Assembly (NCBI GenBank): GCA_002345475.1
Contig: DDWC01000118.1
Span: 1-15,454, forward strand
Source of the DNA: Firmicutes bacterium UBA2296
Lineage (GTDB): Bacteria; Bacillota; UBA994
Direction: 5' to 3'
Length of the DNA: 15,454 nucleotides
The translations under genes and the position numbers were made by a program. This document shows positions 12,517 through 15,454 of this stretch, in pieces. The notes beneath the pieces were generated by a model. The model saw only the letters and a program-made list of their open reading frames with translations, had not been told where the DNA came from and made no database searches. Every line of letters starts with the position of its first letter. The stretch's first letter is position 1.

Positions 12517-15454
12517 TCACTTAATGGTTATTACGTTTGAAGTAGGGTTATAGTAGTATGGCCTGCCGCTCCAGGGGAAGAAGTAACGCGACAAATGCCA
12601 CTTGTGATCTGTCGCATATATCCTTATTCTGTGGGGTCCAGCCTGCCTCAGTTCAGGAACCTTGCTGGTATCGATGATGACCTTGAACCACTCGGCACTG
12701 CTTCCCACGTCCCCTTTTTCCACCCAGAAACTACCTTGTGGCGCCAGATATCCGTCTACCGTCACCAGCTTGTCTCTGATTAGCCAATCCTCCCAGGAAG
12801 GTTCCTGCGCATTGCGGTTAAACTTAAGAATGACATTGGTACCAGAGATGACAATGTTGACTTCTGGCGTCAACTCTGGACCCGCACTGGCGGACAGTAT
12901 CGCTTCCTGAGCAGTTTGTGGATATCTGGGCCAGCCGCTCTCATCGACCCGCACAGGCTTGGTAGAGGCCAGGTAGAAGTAGTCGGTATAGTAGTCTACC
13001 AGGCCAGGCACCTTTACTTTGTATCGAGCAGGTAGATTGGACGTTAATCCACCATGGTGCACCGGATGCAGCCCGTGATACTCGGCAATTCCGTTCACAG
13101 CCAGGACCCGGCGATTGCCCATATCGGTATTCCAGTCGTATGTGTTCGGGACACTACCCAAGTAGGCCCAAAGTGCAGGGATTCCGGCCTCGATTACCTC
13201 TTCTTCCAGAGTGACGTATACCCCCGTTGCAGACGGTCCATCAGCACATATGTTGCGGTATTTGTCTCTGAGCTCGAACCTGGGCTGGACTATCAGGGGT
13301 GCTCCCCAGTACTGGCTACCGACCACCATACGCGTACTGATAATCTCGGCGTGTCTGTTGGCCTTGACCAGCACCTTTAGCTCTGCAGGCTGAAAACCAG
13401 GAGAACTGATTTTGATGGTATGTTCACCACGGAGCATTAGTGATTGTGTTGCAAGAGGATCAACAACAAACGCCGAAAACTCCGGCACATAGAGATACCC
13501 GCTCGTCGGGACCTCTCTCCATTCATCTGGCCTGTCAGTGAAAGAGTTTAGCTCCAGCTTCAGCTCGCTTAGCCATGCCTGCGTCTTCCCGGAGATAACC
13601 GTCAACACAATCTTCTCTCCTGCCAGATTCTCGCTGTAGCATTGCAGAAGGGGTGCCGGCTTAAGTTGGCAAGGAACATCGAAAGCAGAAGTCCAAACAG
13701 CGGTAGCCGGCGAGCCACTTATGCGTATTGTGGCGGTAGAAACAGTTGTCTGGGCCCGGTTGCGAACCTCGATGTTGTCAAACACCACCCTGCCGCTACT
13801 GTCCAGCACTATGTAGTCCTGTGATGTGTTAAGTCGCATCTCCCAGGCGGAATCGTTATCACCCTTGGCAACCGCAATTTTCATGCCCGGACTGGGCCCG
13901 TCAAAGCAAAGATTGCCGTAGCGATCATAAACCTCTACTGTCGGATATACAGCAAGAGCTCGCCAGTCCTCAACAGATCCGTCTTCTTCATAGTCCGGCC
14001 CCGCCGGTTGTGTGACCACTGCCAGGCGGTGAGCAATACCAGCGGTCAGGGTCTGCACAACCTTAGCCGGAGGATAGCCGGGCATTTCAACGCTTACTGT
14101 GTACTGGCCCCGTGCCTGCATATGTGGAATTCTGTCGGTGTGAATCATGATGTGGCTTGCGTCGTAGGACCACTGGGCCGGGTTAATTGCATTCCCCTGC
14201 AGCGGGTGCCGCAGAACCTTGTCATCCACTTTCACTGTGGCTATACCAATACTCCCTGGCACAAACACATAGGCAATCTTCAGGGTATTGCCGGCATAGT
14301 TCCCCGAGGTATCGGCGGTAAGGCGAGGAGGAGCCATGGTGATCTCATCTTTTAGTATGTGGAATGAATCACTCGTGACGCGCTGGAGGCCCGGAGATTC
14401 AAAATGCATCTTTCCGGACTCCAGACCGGTTGTCACGCTGATAGCTGTCAGGTCGGCAAAGGCAGCAATGCCTTCACGAGAACTGATGGTCAAAGTGCCC
14501 CCCAGTTCCCACAAGCCGCTGGCCTTTAATACCGTAACTGCGGTTTCTGCTCCGGGGCCTTCGAGACATGGGTTATCGTACATGTCCCAGATTTTTATAA
14601 CAGGTTGTCTTGCCAGCAAGCCTCCTGTTGATGCCTGCGGACCTGCCGGCTGAGTTTCAATAGTCATATAACTTGCTGCCGTCGCAGTAACCCTCTGGCT
14701 GACTTTTGCTGTGGCAAAACCGGCAGCGTAAACGCTGATTTCGTGATCCCCTGCTTGCTGGAGCTCTGGAATCAGCTCGCCATGCAGACTAATACTCAGC
14801 AGGCCTGTACTCCACTCACTCTTATCTAGCTTCTTATCTGCTACCCATACTTCAGAAACCTTTGATAGCCAGGACAAAGCCTGATTATGATTTTGCACCC
14901 GGAGCGTGACAACGCTACCGGCAGGTCGGCCTGGAGTCTCTGCATGCAGGGTCGGAGGTGCGAGTACAACGTTGGGCACTTCTTTGAAAATAGCCGTTGC
15001 CGTAAAGTTGCGTGCAACATTTATCTCACGGCGCGGGTTGTCGCGCCGCTCGTCGCTCCATTTATCGAACATATAGCCTGGATCGGGCACAGCCCGAACC
15101 CCGACGCTGTCCTCACCATGAAAGAGGTGCTGTACTGCAAAACCTTCCTGCCCGTCCAGGGACATCAGCCCACCGTTATCGCCGGCAAAATACTGCAGAA
15201 GATAATTGGTTCTTTCAAAGACTGCCTTCAGTGATACTTCCCTGGTCGGCATCACGAAATCAAGCACCGATTCCGTTCCCAACGTCTCTTCACCCGATTT
15301 CCAGGCTACAAAACGAAAACTGTCTGAGGCCAGTGCGACGAGGGGTAAAATTGCACCCTCGGGCAGGTTATGTAAGCCGGGGTAATTGACATGGCCTGCT
15401 TGTTCCGGGTAGACCTCTACGGTTACAGCATATGTAGGCACAAAGTTGGCCGTC
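12517..15454 (-). CDS. Large modular surface protein, InlB-repeat / HID / Ig-like (5' end outside window)
   Basis: The frame stays open to the right edge, and the residues there (T-A-N-F-V-P) are the end of a further InlB B-repeat, so the first in-frame GTG (15439-15441) is internal and the true start is outside. About 978 residues are visible. Modules in order: end of one InlB B-repeat, two more (to about 14980), then alternating Shr-like HID modules (near 14977-14680, 14346-14046, 13655-13365 and a divergent last one 12910-12570) and Ig/filamin-like modules (14672-14356, 14040-13665, 13357-12965). Each Ig-like module contains D-x-Y-x-N-x-C-x-x-G-P. The visible C-terminus has no LPxTG motif, SLH domain or membrane helix, so wall attachment, if any, must be N-terminal. 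It is the upstream gene of the surface operon, 27 bp before the DUF6935-type gene, and shares InlB and HID modules with the SLH protein. The function is probably surface binding; the ligand is unknown. Confidence 0.88.
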   Translation of the reverse strand, partial: TANFVPTYAVTVEVYPEQAGHVNYPGLHNLPEGAILPLVALASDSFRFVAWKSGEETLGTESVLDFVMPTREVSLKAVFERTNYLLQYFAGDNGGLMSLDGQEGFAVQHLFHGEDSVGVRAVPDPGYMFDKWSDERRDNPRREINVARNFTATAIFKEVPNVVLAPPTLHAETPGRPAGSVVTLRVQNHNQALSWLSKVSEVWVADKKLDKSEWSTGLLSISLHGELIPELQQAGDHEISVYAAGFATAKVSQRVTATAASYMTIETQPAGPQASTGGLLARQPVIKIWDMYDNPCLEGPGAETAVTVLKASGLWELGGTLTISSREGIAAFADLTAISVTTGLESGKMHFESPGLQRVTSDSFHILKDEITMAPPRLTADTSGNYAGNTLKIAYVFVPGSIGIATVKVDDKVLRHPLQGNAINPAQWSYDASHIMIHTDRIPHMQARGQYTVSVEMPGYPPAKVVQTLTAGIAHRLAVVTQPAGPDYEEDGSVEDWRALAVYPTVEVYDRYGNLCFDGPSPGMKIAVAKGDNDSAWEMRLNTSQDYIVLDSSGRVVFDNIEVRNRAQTTVSTATIRISGSPATAVWTSAFDVPCQLKPAPLLQCYSENLAGEKIVLTVISGKTQAWLSELKLELNSFTDRPDEWREVPTSGYLYVPEFSAFVVDPLATQSLMLRGEHTIKISSPGFQPAELKVLVKANRHAEIISTRMVVGSQYWGAPLIVQPRFELRDKYRNICADGPSATGVYVTLEEEVIEAGIPALWAYLGSVPNTYDWNTDMGNRRVLAVNGIAEYHGLHPVHHGGLTSNLPARYKVKVPGLVDYYTDYFYLASTKPVRVDESGWPRYPQTAQEAILSASAGPELTPEVNIVISGTNVILKFNRNAQEPSWEDWLIRDKLVTVDGYLAPQGSFWVEKGDVGSSAEWFKVIIDTSKVPELRQAGPHRIRIYATDHKWHLSRYFFPWSGRPYYYNPTSNVITIK
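12570..14977 (-). repeat. Composite HID + Ig-like repeat units
   Basis: Three full units of about 200-230 residues and one half unit. Each unit starts 'aPP.L.a.t.gn..g..l' (HID-like, ~95 aa, ending 'G.h.i.v.a.Gf..a.v...v') and continues with an Ig/filamin-like part opening 'QPAGP' in the first two units. The Ig parts align on P-x-[IVF]-x-[ILV]-x-D-x-Y-x-N-x-C-x-x-G-P: DMYDNPCLEGP, DRYGNLCFDGP, DKYRNICADGP. The last unit is a single divergent HID-like module. Confidence 0.75.

Noticed and set aside
15439..15441. GTG as start of the large surface protein
   Set aside because: The frame continues upstream to the window edge with residues T-A-N-F that complete an InlB repeat, so this GTG is an internal valine codon.

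Overview
The window looks like a piece of a Gram-positive, low-to-mid GC bacterial genome, most likely class Clostridia (Peptococcaceae-like). The reasons are strong AGGAGG-type ribosome binding sites, frequent GTG starts, an S-layer-homology (SLH) anchored giant surface protein, a DUF6935-type small protein, InlB B-repeat and Shr-like 'Hb-interacting' (HID) surface modules, and a cytoplasmic amidohydrolase/serine-hydrolase pair. The placement rests on family composition only; there is no rRNA or marker gene here.

Left part (1-4734), soluble metabolism: a cysteine-rich protein whose start lies off the left edge (1-590, +) ends 2 bp from the end of a convergent two-gene operon on the minus strand. 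That operon is a beta-lactamase-fold serine hydrolase (2023-3420), read first, then a dihydroorotase/D-aminoacylase-like amidohydrolase (593-1996). Neither has a signal peptide. Divergent from it, across 198 bp, lies a 371-aa ArsR-type regulator with a large N-terminal extra domain (3619-4734, +) and a recognisable sigma-A-like promoter at 3530-3559. The divergent layout suggests that the regulator controls the hydrolase pair, itself, or both.

A strong 16-bp hairpin (4797-4833) separates the convergent ends of the regulator and the surface-protein operon, and probably serves as a two-way terminator.

Right part (4872-15454), surface-protein operon on the minus strand, read right to left: the C-terminal part of a very large protein made of InlB B-repeats, HID domains and immunoglobulin-like modules (12517 to beyond 15454); a small cytosolic DUF6935-type protein (12001-12489); and a 2350-aa exported protein (4872-11924). 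The last carries three SLH domains, a beta-helix-like stretch, a Pro/Gly linker, Ig/InlB-like and HID modules, a GLUG repeat region, a cadherin-like beta-sandwich, another InlB repeat, and nine tandem copies of a ~115-aa module. The two large proteins share module types, so they probably act together at the cell surface. No RNA gene, CRISPR array, insertion sequence or phage gene was seen, and no gene-free stretch exceeds 300 bp.
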